The notes under the pieces were generated by a model that was not told the origin of the DNA, searched no databases, and saw only the letters and a program-made list of their open reading frames with translations. From Suttonella indologenes (GTDB taxonomy: Bacteria > Pseudomonadota > Gammaproteobacteria > Cardiobacteriales > Cardiobacteriaceae): a stretch of 64,000 nt of DNA. Shown here one piece after another: positions 25,886 through 33,812 of this stretch. The position numbers were made by a program, and so were the translations under genes. The stretch covers positions 814,001-878,000 of the forward strand of contig NZ_UHIA01000004.1 in the NCBI RefSeq assembly GCF_900460215.1. Reading direction: 5' to 3'. The stretch's first letter is position 1, and every line of letters starts with the position of its first letter.

Positions 25886-25920
25886 AAAAAAGCCTTTCTT
25901 TTTAATTAAAAGAAAGGCTT
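25886..25920 (-). terminator. Hairpin terminator of the remnant gene upstream of cls
   Basis: AAGCCTTTCTTTT / AAAAGAAAGGCTT stem followed by a T run on the minus strand. It lies just past the stop at 25926 of the broken minus-strand gene. Confidence 0.8.
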
Positions 25921-25925
25921 GAATA

Positions 25926-26134
25926 TTATGTCCGATTGGCAAAATGTTGATGGCTTTGCAGCAATAAAGCGGCGTCGCCGGCTAGAAATAATTTTTCCTT
26001 ATCATTTAGATAGCGCAACAGTTCGTCAGATGTTGCGCAAATTGACTTTACGCGCTTCGCCGAATTGGTTTTGAAAGAGCATGACTTTGCGCATTTTGCG
26101 GCTGGGATCGATTTCTTCGGGAATCAGCAGATAA
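25926..26134 (-). pseudogene. 3' remnant of an unidentified gene
   Basis: The minus strand reads YLLIPEEIDPSRKMRKVMLF then QNQFGEARKVNLRN, a stop, and after a shift ELLRYLNDKEKLFLAGDAAL ending HQHFANRT. The 5' part is cut off by an IS630 fragment at 26135. Family not recognised. A proper terminator follows, so this was once a functional gene. Confidence 0.5.
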
Positions 26135-26216
26135 TATAGTCAAGGAATCAAAAAACAGTTACACATAAAGCTTATGGCATACTCAAAAGATTACAGACAA
26201 ATGATATTGGACAAGC
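26135..26216 (+). mobile_element. Left-end fragment of the 13907-type IS630
   Basis: 82 bp nearly identical to 13907-13988: TATAGTCAAGGAATC, then the start of the transposase (AYSKDYRQMILDKL). It is cut at AAGC, where a MITE follows directly; the rest of the IS is missing. Confidence 0.88.
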
Positions 26217-26324
26217 TATAGTCGGAGAAGTGAAAAAGTAGTACAAGGCGGCGAGCCGCAGACAGTACAGATAGTACGGCAAGGCGAGCCAACACCGTAA
26301 TACTTTTTCAATTCTTCGACTATA
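26217..26324 (+). mobile_element. 108-bp MITE, TATAGTC family (copy 6)
   Basis: Complete copy abutting the IS630 fragment. The outer 300 bp around it (25926-26440) hold only this and the remnants listed, plus a short hairpin at 26330-26358 (AAAGGCTGC/GCAGCCTTT) that could act as a terminator. Confidence 0.9.
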
Positions 26325-26445
26325 TCTCAAAAGGCTGCTAGGGCAGCCTTTCTTTTTGCCTATTGCCGGCGCATCCGCCGCGAAAAGCGCCCATTTTGCC
26401 TAAAGAGCAGGTAAAATAGCGCGTTTTCTTTTGTGAGAGTAACTA

Positions 26446-27345
26446 ATGAGCAAGGTGCTGAGTTTTCAAGACATGATTTTTGCCCTGCAAAATTTTTGGG
26501 CGGACCAGGGCTGCGCGATAATGCAACCCTATGATATGGAAGTGGGCGCAGGCACTTTCCATGAATCGACTTTTTTACGCGCATTAGGTCCCGAGCCTTG
26601 GAATGCCGCTTATGTGCAGGCTTCCCGCCGCCCTACTGACGGGCGCTACGGCGAAAATCCGAACCGCCTGCAGCGTTATTATCAATTCCAAGTGGTGATG
26701 AAGCCTTCGCCGGCGCGTTTTCAAGAACTGTATTTGCAGTCTTTGTTTGCCATCGGCATCGATCCCGCGGTGCAGGATATCCGTTTTGTCGAGGATAACT
26801 GGGAAAGTCCGACTTTAGGCGCATGGGGCTTGGGTTGGGAAGTTTGGATTAACGGCATGGAGGCTTCGCAATTTACCTATTTTCAGCAAGCCGGCGGTAT
26901 GGAATGCAAGCCGGTAATGGGCGAGCTGACTTACGGCTTGGAGCGCATTGCCATGTATTTGCAAAATGTGGACAGCGTTTATGATTTGATTTGGACGCAG
27001 ACGCGCAACGGCGTGCTGACTTACGGCGATGTGCATCAGCAAAACGAGCGCGAGCAGTCGGCATATAATTTCGAGCATGCCGATATTGAGGATTTGTTTG
27101 CGCAGTTTGATGCGGCGGAGCGTATGTCTTTGGCGCTTGCCGAGAAAAAATTAGCCCTGCCCGCCTATGAACAGGCGCTGAAAGCCTCGCATTTATTCAA
27201 TCTTTTAGATGCACGCCGCGCCATTTCGGTTACCGAGCGGCAGCGTTTTATTTTGCGCGTGCGCAATATCTCGAAAACGGCAGCCGAGGCTTATTATGAA
27301 TCGCGCGAAGCCTTGGGCTTCCCATTGTGCAAGGAGGGCAAATAA
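26446..27345 (+). CDS. glyQ: Glycyl-tRNA synthetase alpha subunit
   Basis: Catalytic class II subunit of the alpha2beta2 glycyl-tRNA synthetase. 299 aa (E. coli 303). Start SKVLSFQDMIFALQNFWADQ, motif region GCAIMQPYDMEVGAGTFHE, GRYGENPNRLQRYYQFQVVMK (motif 2) and ELTYGLERIAMYLQ (motif 3). It overlaps nothing and is followed 2 bases later by glyS, whose ribosome site AAGGAGG lies inside the end of glyQ. Confidence 0.97.
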   Translation: MSKVLSFQDMIFALQNFWADQGCAIMQPYDMEVGAGTFHESTFLRALGPEPWNAAYVQASRRPTDGRYGENPNRLQRYYQFQVVMKPSPARFQELYLQSLFAIGIDPAVQDIRFVEDNWESPTLGAWGLGWEVWINGMEASQFTYFQQAGGMECKPVMGELTYGLERIAMYLQNVDSVYDLIWTQTRNGVLTYGDVHQQNEREQSAYNFEHADIEDLFAQFDAAERMSLALAEKKLALPAYEQALKASHLFNLLDARRAISVTERQRFILRVRNISKTAAEAYYESREALGFPLCKEGK

Positions 27346-27347
27346 TC

Positions 27348-29411
27348 ATGAATAAAAACGTACTCATCGAAATCGGCATGGAAGAATTACCGACCGCTGC
27401 CGTCAGCGATTTGGCGGAAGCCGGCAGTCAATTATGGCAGAAAGTGTTAGCCGAACAATCGCTTGCCCATGAGGGAATTGTTTCTTTCGCCAGTCCGCGC
27501 CGCTTGGCTTGGCGCATCAAGGGGCTTGCGATGCAGCAGGCCGACCGCAAAATCGAGCGCAAAGGCCCGATGCTTGCCGCCGCCAAGGATAAAGACGGTA
27601 ATTGGAGCAAGGCGGCTTTAGGCTTTGCCGCTTCCTGCGGTGTGGCGGTGGAAGATTTGGCACAGGCAGAGACCGATAAGGGCGCGGCTTTGATGTTTTA
27701 CGGCAAGGAAAAAGGGCGTGCTTTTAAAGACTTGCTGCCCGAGCTGTTCGCCGAAGTAATCAAGCAATTGCCGATTGCCAAGCGAATGCGCTGGGGTGAT
27801 TTCGAGCAAGCCTTTGTGCGTCCTGTCAACACCTTGATTGCCTTGGCGGATGACGAAATCCTGCCATTAGCGTTTTTCGGCGTGCAAGCCGACAATTACT
27901 CGCAGGGGCATCGCGTGCATCACAGCCAAGCGGTGCGGATTACCCATGCCGATGATTATGAAGCCGCTTTGGAAAGCGCCTATGTGATTGCCGATATTGA
28001 AAAGCGCAAGGCTTTGATTGGCGAGCAGGTGCAGGCGGCGGCTGCGGCATTGGGCGGCAAGGCATTGATGCCGGAAGATTTAGTGCATGAGGTGGCGAGT
28101 TTGACCGAATGGCCGGTGGCGATTGCCGGACATTTTGAAGAAAAATTCCTTGCTGTGCCGCAGGAAGTGTTGATTACGACCATGCAGGACAATCAGAAAA
28201 CCTTTGCCGTGCTAGATAAGGACGGCAAAATGCTGCCGCATTTCATCGCGGTAGCTAATCTGGAATCCAAAGATCCCGTTTCTGTGAGCAAGGGCAATGA
28301 AAAAGTGATTCGTCCGCGATTTGCCGATGCGGAATTTTTCTGGCAGCAGGATTTGAAACGCCGCTTGGCGGATTATTTGCCGCGTTTGGAAAAAGTGGTC
28401 TATCAGGAAAAACTCGGTTCTTTGGCGGAAAAATCACGCCGCGTGCAGGAATTGGTCAAGCGACTCGCGCCGCTAGTGCAGGCGGATGCGGCAGCGACGG
28501 CAGAAGCGGCACGGCTGTGCAAATGCGATTTGCAAAGCGAAATGGTGATGGAATTCCCTGAATTACAGGGCGTGATGGGCAAATATTATGCACGCCGCGA
28601 AGGGCTTGCCGAAGAAGTGGCGCAGGCATTGGAAGAGCAATATTTCCCCTTGGGCGCAGGCGGCGATTTGCCGACAACAGGCGTCGGCACGGCTTTAGCG
28701 ATTGCGGAAAAAGTCGATACCCTCATCGGCGGCTTTGCCATCGGCGCAAAACCTACCGGCAGCAAAGACCCTTATGCTTTGCGACGCATGGCTATCGGCA
28801 TTATCCGCCTGCTGGTGGAAAAAGGCATCAGCCTGCCTTTGCAGGAATTATTCGCATGGAGCGCGGCGAGCTTTACTGCCGCTTTGCAGGCGGAAAAAGT
28901 TCTGCCTGAGGTGCGCGATTATGTGCTGGAACGTTTGCAGGGTTATTACCGCGACCAAGGAATTGCCATTGAAAGCTATCAGGCGGTGCGCGCCCTAGAC
29001 GGCGATGATTTACTGGATTTCGACCGCCGCATTCATGCCTTGCACACTTTTGCAGGCAGCGCCAATGCACTGAGTCTTTTGGCGAGCGCCAAGCGGATTC
29101 GCAATATTTTGAAAAAGAACGGCGAAAACACGCAGGCGGTCGCGGAAAATCTGCTGCAGGAAGCGGCGGAAAAAGCCTTATGGCAGGCTTGGCTGGGCAT
29201 TAGCGGCAAGGTGCAGGCGGCGGTGGCGGCAAAAGATTATTTTGCCGCACTGCAAGCCTTGGGCGAATTGGCAGCGCCATTGGAAGCTTTCTTTGCCGAT
29301 GTAATGGTGATGGCGGATGATGCCGCTTTGCGTGCCAACCGCTTGGCATTGCTGACAACCATGCAGCAAGGCTTTGCGCAAATTGCTGATTTGTCGCTCT
29401 TGCAAGGCTAG
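27348..29411 (+). CDS. glyS: Glycyl-tRNA synthetase beta subunit
   Basis: 687-aa tRNA-recognition subunit (E. coli 689). Begins NKNVLIEIGMEELPTAAVSD. The HD-domain-like region has YYARREGLAEEVAQALEEQY, followed by AIAEKVDTLIGGFAIG and PTGSKDPYALRRMAIGIIRL; the C-terminal anticodon-binding domain follows. ATG 27348 is chosen over an in-frame GTG at 27327 because AAGGAGGGC precedes it at the right spacing. Operon with glyQ; the next gene begins 2 bases after its stop. Confidence 0.97.
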   Translation: MNKNVLIEIGMEELPTAAVSDLAEAGSQLWQKVLAEQSLAHEGIVSFASPRRLAWRIKGLAMQQADRKIERKGPMLAAAKDKDGNWSKAALGFAASCGVAVEDLAQAETDKGAALMFYGKEKGRAFKDLLPELFAEVIKQLPIAKRMRWGDFEQAFVRPVNTLIALADDEILPLAFFGVQADNYSQGHRVHHSQAVRITHADDYEAALESAYVIADIEKRKALIGEQVQAAAAALGGKALMPEDLVHEVASLTEWPVAIAGHFEEKFLAVPQEVLITTMQDNQKTFAVLDKDGKMLPHFIAVANLESKDPVSVSKGNEKVIRPRFADAEFFWQQDLKRRLADYLPRLEKVVYQEKLGSLAEKSRRVQELVKRLAPLVQADAAATAEAARLCKCDLQSEMVMEFPELQGVMGKYYARREGLAEEVAQALEEQYFPLGAGGDLPTTGVGTALAIAEKVDTLIGGFAIGAKPTGSKDPYALRRMAIGIIRLLVEKGISLPLQELFAWSAASFTAALQAEKVLPEVRDYVLERLQGYYRDQGIAIESYQAVRALDGDDLLDFDRRIHALHTFAGSANALSLLASAKRIRNILKKNGENTQAVAENLLQEAAEKALWQAWLGISGKVQAAVAAKDYFAALQALGELAAPLEAFFADVMVMADDAALRANRLALLTTMQQGFAQIADLSLLQG

Positions 29412-29413
29412 GC

Positions 29414-29866
29414 ATGGAGCAGGCGCCGCAATATAGCCCGAAAGAAAAAATCCGCCACATCGGCGCCGCCTGCGTTTTTCTGGCGGTGGCGGCTATAGAA
29501 TGGGCTAAACCCGTATTGGAACGGTGGTTGGCTTGTCGGCACGATGGCAATGTCATCATGCTCTATGCCGTCTTTGCCGGCTATCCGAGTTTCTTGGCGG
29601 CGGGATTATTGGCATTAAACGGCAGAATGTTTTACCGCGTGTGGCGGCAGCGGCAATATCCGCCGCAGGGCATGAAAACCTATCGCCCCACGCCTTATGT
29701 TTACGGTGGTAAAGCGCGGCTGAGAGCGGCAGGCTTTTTTCTGATTTGTGCCTTTTTGCTCGGTATTGCCGCTTATGCCGCTGTTTATGTGTACGATTTT
29801 ATTGCCGCCGGAGATGTCCAAACCTCTCAAGGTCTGTGTGCAATAAGGACAGAACATGGAATTTAA
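29414..29866 (+). CDS. Small hypothetical membrane protein
   Basis: 150 aa, not recognised. Three hydrophobic segments lie at about residues 16-30 (HIGAACVFLAVAAIEWA), 47-68 (VIMLYAVFAGYPSFLAAGLLAL) and 105-128 (AAGFFLICAFLLGIAAYAAVYV). They are linked by Arg-rich loops, with PRTPYVYGG-like residues before the last. It begins 2 bases after glyS and overlaps the TauE-like gene by 11 bases, so all are probably one transcript. No signal peptide cleavage site is evident. Confidence 0.7.
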   Translation: MEQAPQYSPKEKIRHIGAACVFLAVAAIEWAKPVLERWLACRHDGNVIMLYAVFAGYPSFLAAGLLALNGRMFYRVWRQRQYPPQGMKTYRPTPYVYGGKARLRAAGFFLICAFLLGIAAYAAVYVYDFIAAGDVQTSQGLCAIRTEHGI

Positions 29867-30650
29867 TTGGATTTTTTATCTTTTGCTAGGCTTGCTCGGC
29901 ATTATCTGCGGCATTATCAATATCTTGGCGGGCGGCGGTTCGAATATTATTTTGCCGCTGCTGATGATATTCGGCTTGGATCCGCAAACCGCCAATGCGA
30001 CCAACCGCGTCGGGATTTGGTTTCAGGGCATGGCGGGTTTATTCGGCTTTCGCCGCGCCAAGGCTTTGCCCACGCAGGATATCGGCGGCATTGTGCTGCC
30101 GACGGTCTGCGGCGCGCTTGTCGGCGCTGTCTTGGCGGCAAAATTGGATGTGATTGTTGCTTGGCTGCCTTTTGAGCAGGTTTCTGCCGAATGGCTGATG
30201 AAGATGATTTTATTGGGCGCGATGCTTTTTGTGGCGGCGATGTTTTTATTTAAACCGCAGGCGGTAATGCATGCGCCGAATACGGAATTGAGCGTCAAGC
30301 AAAGCAGGGCGGCATGGGGCTGGCTGTTTGCGGCAGGTTTGTACGGCAGTTTTGTGCAGGCGGGCGTGGGGTTTGTCTTGCTGACCGCTTTGGCGGGTGC
30401 TTTGCATTATGATTTGCGCCGTGCCAATGCCTTGAAATTGGTCTGCACCATGCTGTTTACCAGTATTGCTTTGGGCATTTTCATCTGGCAGGGGCAGGTG
30501 TTGTGGAAAGTGGGCTTGTTATTGGCGCTGGGCAATTCCGTCGGCGCATTAATCGGTGTACGTTTTGCCCTCTCGATTAGCCAAAACAGCATCCGCTGGA
30601 TTTTGTTTTTAATGACGGTGGCGGCGGTGATTGCCGCTTTGTGGTTTTAA
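29856..30650 (+). CDS. TauE/SafE-family sulfite/organosulfonate exporter
   Basis: 264 aa with seven to eight predicted membrane segments. The N-terminal GIICGIINILAGGGSNIILPLL and NATNRVGIWFQGMAG match the glycine-rich duplicated motif of TauE/SafE (DUF81). The second copy is GLYGSFVQAGVGFVLLTALAG. Members export sulfite or sulfonates, but the substrate here is unknown. It overlaps the preceding membrane protein gene, and the GTGC-rich end of that gene provides the ribosome site AAGGAC. Confidence 0.85.
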   Translation: MEFNWIFYLLLGLLGIICGIINILAGGGSNIILPLLMIFGLDPQTANATNRVGIWFQGMAGLFGFRRAKALPTQDIGGIVLPTVCGALVGAVLAAKLDVIVAWLPFEQVSAEWLMKMILLGAMLFVAAMFLFKPQAVMHAPNTELSVKQSRAAWGWLFAAGLYGSFVQAGVGFVLLTALAGALHYDLRRANALKLVCTMLFTSIALGIFIWQGQVLWKVGLLLALGNSVGALIGVRFALSISQNSIRWILFLMTVAAVIAALWF

Positions 30651-30707
30651 TTGTGTTTGCAGAATGAAAAGCGTAATGTAAGCATTTTTTGATTAAGGGA
30701 GAAAGCG

Positions 30708-31703
30708 ATGAGAACAGAAATTCCGGCGGTCTTCGGCAGTGTATTTGCGCCGGAAATGCCGATTGTATATTGTGAAGACGGCGCTTGGGGCGAGCTGCAA
30801 TGGCAGCCCAGCAATGAGCTGAAAATCCATCCTGCCGCGCATTGCCTGCATTATGGCAGCGAGATTTTCGAGGGCATGAAAGCCTTTCGCCATGAAGACG
30901 GCTCGGTGCATATTTTCCGCCTGGATGCCGGCGTGGAGAGAATGCGCAAAAGCGCGGCGGCAATGAGCATGCCGGTGCCACCGGTGGAATTGCTGAAAAA
31001 TATGATTGTCGAGGCGGTGCGCCGTGCGCAGGAAGAAGTGCCCGACCAACGCGGTGCCTTATATATCCGCCCCGCCTTAATCGGTACCGAGCCGAATATC
31101 GGTAGTGCGGGTTCGCCGAGCAAAAGCGCGGCATTATTCGTGCTGCTCTCTCCGGTGGGCGATTATTTCAAACAAGGTTCGGAATTGCGCGTATTGGTGG
31201 AAACCGACCATCTGCGCTGCGCGCCGCATATGGGCAGCATCAAGACCGGCGGCAATTATGCTTCCGCCCTCTATTGGACGATGCAGGCGTTGGAAAAGCA
31301 TCATGCCAAGCAAGTATTGTTCTGTCCCAACGGCGATGTGCAGGAAACAGGAGCTTCCAATTTCGTTTTGATTGACGGCAAGACCCTGATTACCAAACCG
31401 CTGACCAGTGAATTTTTGCACGGCATTACGCGCTCAAGTCTGCTGACGGTGGCAAAAGACCACGGCTATAGTATCGAAGAGCGCCATTTTACCGTTGATG
31501 AAATGAAAGAACGGATTGCCAATGGTGCGGAAGCATTGCTGAGCGGCACGGCGGCGGTATTGTCGCCGGTAACCGTCTTGATTATTGAAGGACAAGACGT
31601 GGCGGTGAAAAGTCAAAGCGAAGCCTTGAAATTGCGCAGCCTGATTACCGATATCCAATACGGCCGCAGTGCAGATAAGCATGGCTGGCTGACGAAAGTT
31701 TAA
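30708..31703 (+). CDS. ilvE: Branched-chain amino acid aminotransferase
   Basis: PLP fold type IV transaminase for the last step of leucine, isoleucine and valine synthesis. 331 aa, the longer eukaryote/actinobacterial-like class II branch rather than the 309-aa E. coli form. Motifs: HYGSEIFEGMKAFRHEDG, the PLP Lys in GSIKTGGNYASALY (about residue 181), EVQETGASNFVLI-type QETGASNF, and LLSGTAAVLSPV. GGGAGAAAG precedes the ATG; a terminator follows at 31720. No regulatory leader peptide or attenuator is visible upstream. Confidence 0.93.
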   Translation: MRTEIPAVFGSVFAPEMPIVYCEDGAWGELQWQPSNELKIHPAAHCLHYGSEIFEGMKAFRHEDGSVHIFRLDAGVERMRKSAAAMSMPVPPVELLKNMIVEAVRRAQEEVPDQRGALYIRPALIGTEPNIGSAGSPSKSAALFVLLSPVGDYFKQGSELRVLVETDHLRCAPHMGSIKTGGNYASALYWTMQALEKHHAKQVLFCPNGDVQETGASNFVLIDGKTLITKPLTSEFLHGITRSSLLTVAKDHGYSIEERHFTVDEMKERIANGAEALLSGTAAVLSPVTVLIIEGQDVAVKSQSEALKLRSLITDIQYGRSADKHGWLTKV

Positions 31704-31719
31704 TCGGTTTGCAAAAGAG

Positions 31720-31744
31720 AAGCAGGGCGGTTCCTGCTTTTTTA
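31720..31744. terminator. Terminator between ilvE and the aspartic protease gene
   Basis: Stem AAGCAGG / CCTGCTT with a 6-base loop and a T run on the plus strand. It terminates ilvE and abuts the stop of the convergent gene. Confidence 0.82.
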
Positions 31745-32245
31745 TTGAGGAATTTCAATCAATAAAGCCCCGTCTTCCTGCCGCCAATTGAGTTGGCGCA
31801 AGACGCTCATGCCGAGCAGGACTTCATCGTCCATGTTCGGCATAATCCACACGGGAACGTTTTTCATCAGAATCGGTCCGATTTCCAGTCGTGCAATGCG
31901 GCTGACGCGTGCCTCAACACTGCCGTTGGCAGTTTGCATTGTGCCGTAGCCGCCGCGTTCCAAACCGGCTAAATCGGCGATTTTTTCATTGACGGCGATG
32001 CCTGTGGCACCAGTGTCGAGCAAAAAGTTGACGGTTATGCCGTTGATACCGCCTTTTACGCGGTAATGATGCCCGTTAGAGGCTTGGAGTTTGAGGGTTT
32101 GAATGCCGTTGATGCTTTCTATGCTGCTGTTTTGTCTCAAATATCCGCCAAAATGAAGGAATATCAGCAGTAAAATGCCTAAAAATGCCAGTGTGCTGAA
32201 ATAAAAGCCGAAATTATTTTGTGCATTAGGTGAGAATGTGTTCAT
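31742..32245 (-). CDS. Retropepsin-like (clan AA) aspartic protease, membrane anchored
   Basis: 167 aa of the TIGR02281-type single-domain aspartyl proteases. Residues ~11-30 (NFGFYFSTLAFLGILLLIFL) are a membrane anchor, with the remainder probably periplasmic. The catalytic motif VNFLLDTGATGIAVNEKIA places the Asp in DTGA near residue 78, and the flap/psi-loop region VLLGMSVLRQLNW is conserved. One catalytic Asp per chain means it should act as a homodimer. Substrate unknown. Convergent with ilvE, divergent from the YebE-like gene. Confidence 0.87.
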   Translation of the reverse strand: MNTFSPNAQNNFGFYFSTLAFLGILLLIFLHFGGYLRQNSSIESINGIQTLKLQASNGHHYRVKGGINGITVNFLLDTGATGIAVNEKIADLAGLERGGYGTMQTANGSVEARVSRIARLEIGPILMKNVPVWIMPNMDDEVLLGMSVLRQLNWRQEDGALLIEIPQ

Positions 32246-32313
32246 TTTTTCGAGTGTGGATTAGTGTTATCTTGCGCAAGGTTTCTTATGTATTTTAACC
32301 GATGGAGCGAATG

Positions 32314-33087
32314 ATGAATATCAATAATATTTTAAATCAAGTTTTAGGTGCCGGTCAGCAGTATAGCCGCAATGGCAGCGTCAGCGGCAAAGGATTGGGC
32401 GGTTTGCTGCAAAGCGCTTTGGGCGGTTCAAATAATGCCCGCGGCGCCGGCGGTTTAGGCGGCTTGCTGCAAAATAGCGATCAATTGAAAAAATTGGGCG
32501 GTGGCGCGGCTGCTGCCGGTATTTTGTCGATGATTTTAGGCGGCAGCAATGGTTCGCGCGGTATGGCGGGTTCTTTAGCCAAAATGGGTTCTTTAGCGGC
32601 GGTAGGTTCTCTGGCTTATAAGGCCTATCAGGATTGGCAGCGCAATAATGAAGGCTCTGTGCAGCAAGGAGCGGCGGCTCAGACCGGCGCTGCCAACCGT
32701 GGCGAGGTGATGGTGCCGACCGCGGAACGCGGCAGTGTCGAAGTGGAAAATAACAGCCGCCTGATTTTAAAAGCGATGGTTTCTGCGGCTAAGACGGACG
32801 GCGAGATTAGTGCGGATGAGGAACGTGCGATTGTTGAGCAGATCGGTGCTGAAGATCGCGAGGTGCAGCAATGGCTGCAAAGTATTATTGCCAATCCGCC
32901 TTCTGTGCAGCAGATTGCCGCAGAGGTGGGCAGTGATCAAGGATTGGCGGCCGAGGTGTATTTAGCGGCGCGTATTGTCTGCGGTGATTTGGATCGCAAG
33001 GAAATTATTTATTTGGCGAATTTGCAGCAAGCGCTTGGTTTGCGTGATTCTTTTGTGGAGTTATTGGAAAAGCAGGCGGGTTTTTAA
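32314..33087 (+). CDS. YebE-like (DUF533 / TerB-fold) protein
   Basis: 257 aa. The N-terminal ~110 residues are Gly-rich and low complexity (GKGLGGLLQSALGGSNNARG) with a hydrophobic core (AAAAGILSMILGG). The C-terminal ~115 residues form a TerB/DUF533 helical domain, with LILKAMVSAAKTDGEISADEE and VYLAARIVCGDLDRKEIIYL. GGAG lies 6 bases before ATG 32314, so I prefer that over the ATGs at 32302 and 32311. Function is unknown in the family. A strong terminator follows at 33100. Confidence 0.85.
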   Translation: MNINNILNQVLGAGQQYSRNGSVSGKGLGGLLQSALGGSNNARGAGGLGGLLQNSDQLKKLGGGAAAAGILSMILGGSNGSRGMAGSLAKMGSLAAVGSLAYKAYQDWQRNNEGSVQQGAAAQTGAANRGEVMVPTAERGSVEVENNSRLILKAMVSAAKTDGEISADEERAIVEQIGAEDREVQQWLQSIIANPPSVQQIAAEVGSDQGLAAEVYLAARIVCGDLDRKEIIYLANLQQALGLRDSFVELLEKQAGF

Positions 33088-33099
33088 ACAATACCGCTT

Positions 33100-33127
33100 A
33101 AAAAAGCACCTTCGAGGTGCTTTTTTA
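33100..33127 (+). terminator. Terminator of the YebE-like gene
   Basis: AAAAAAGCACCT / AGGTGCTTTTTT stem with a TCG-type loop, symmetrical and T-rich on both strands. Confidence 0.88.
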
Positions 33128-33157
33128 TTGGCGCCTGTTTGATACTAGTGCTAGAAT
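33128..33157 (+). promoter_or_regulatory. tRNA-Arg promoter
   Basis: TTGGCG, 18-base spacer, TAGAAT, followed by the GC-rich discriminator GCGCGC before the tRNA. Such discriminators mark stringently controlled stable-RNA promoters. Confidence 0.55.
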
Positions 33158-33166
33158 GCGCGCTGT

Positions 33167-33243
33167 CCGCCCGTAGCTCAGCTGGATAGAGCGTTGCCCT
33201 CCGGAGGCAAAGGCCAGGGGTTCGAATCCCTTCGGGCGGGCCA
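33167..33243 (+). tRNA. tRNA-Arg (anticodon CCG)
   Basis: 77 nt including encoded CCA. The acceptor CCGCCCG pairs with CGGGCGG; the D arm is GCTC-AGCTGGATA-GAGC. The anticodon arm TTGCC-CTCCGGA-GGCAA gives anticodon CCG, and the T arm is AGGGG-TTCGAAT-CCCTT. It decodes CGG. Single gene with its own promoter and terminator. Confidence 0.96.
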
Positions 33244-33268
33244 TTTTTAGGTTTCCTTTTGTGTGTTT

Positions 33269-33290
33269 GCCCGCTTCTGCGGGCTTTTTT
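33269..33290 (+). terminator. Terminator of the tRNA gene
   Basis: Stem GCCCG / CGGGC with loop CTTCTG and a T6 run, 26 bases after the tRNA. The remaining 33291-33525 shows no gene. Confidence 0.82.
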
Positions 33291-33525
33291 ACGGACAAAT
33301 GTATAGTTAATTCATGATAAAGAAGAACGCTTAACGCCTTATATTCCTTATTGTTTACGCCGATATGTAAAAGTTATATTTTGTGTTGTTTTGAGATGAA
33401 TTGACTGGGCAGATCCAAAGATTAAACTGCGTGGGTAACAAGTTATCCACCTTGCCTTGCTGTGTCTTTATTTGAGCCGAATTGATTATAAAATACGCCT
33501 ATTCTCTATTAGGGCATTTTTTCGC

Positions 33526-33634
33526 TATAGTCGGAGAAGTCAAAACACAGTACAAGGCGGCGAGCCGCAGACAGTACAAGAACGTACGGCAAGGCGAGTC
33601 AAGTCCGTAATACTTTTTCAATTCTTTGACTATA
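33526..33634 (+). mobile_element. 109-bp MITE, TATAGTC family (copy 7)
   Basis: Both ends are present. The left arm is slightly diverged (GAAGTCAAAACACAG). It lies in the 520-bp gene-free stretch between the tRNA and serA, so it disrupts nothing visible. Confidence 0.9.
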
Positions 33635-33769
33635 TAGTCCTGAGGGGTTAAATGCTGCTACAACCCTGTCTTGCTTTATTCTTTGCGGCTTATTGCCTTA
33701 TTGTATTTTTCTTGTCATCGATGATAAGTATTTGCATGATATGGTGATATTTTCCTAGTGGTATTTAAA

Positions 33770-33787
33770 AGGGCTGCGCTATATAAT
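33770..33787 (+). promoter_or_regulatory. Candidate -10 region of serA
   Basis: A perfect TATAAT at 33782-33787 lies 25 bases before the serA ATG. No clear -35 box is visible at 17 bases, so this would be a regulated or extended promoter. The ribosome site AAGG follows. Confidence 0.4.
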
Positions 33788-33812
33788 CCGCCTTTTTGCG
33801 GAATATAAGGTT

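Noticed and set aside
30651..30707. Leader peptide attenuator before ilvE
   Set aside because: The gap is only 57 bases with no run of branched-chain codons and no alternative hairpins.
33291..33812. Hidden small gene or RNA between tRNA-Arg and serA
   Set aside because: No frame with a ribosome site and no convincing promoter-terminator unit; only the MITE and the serA -10 box stand out.
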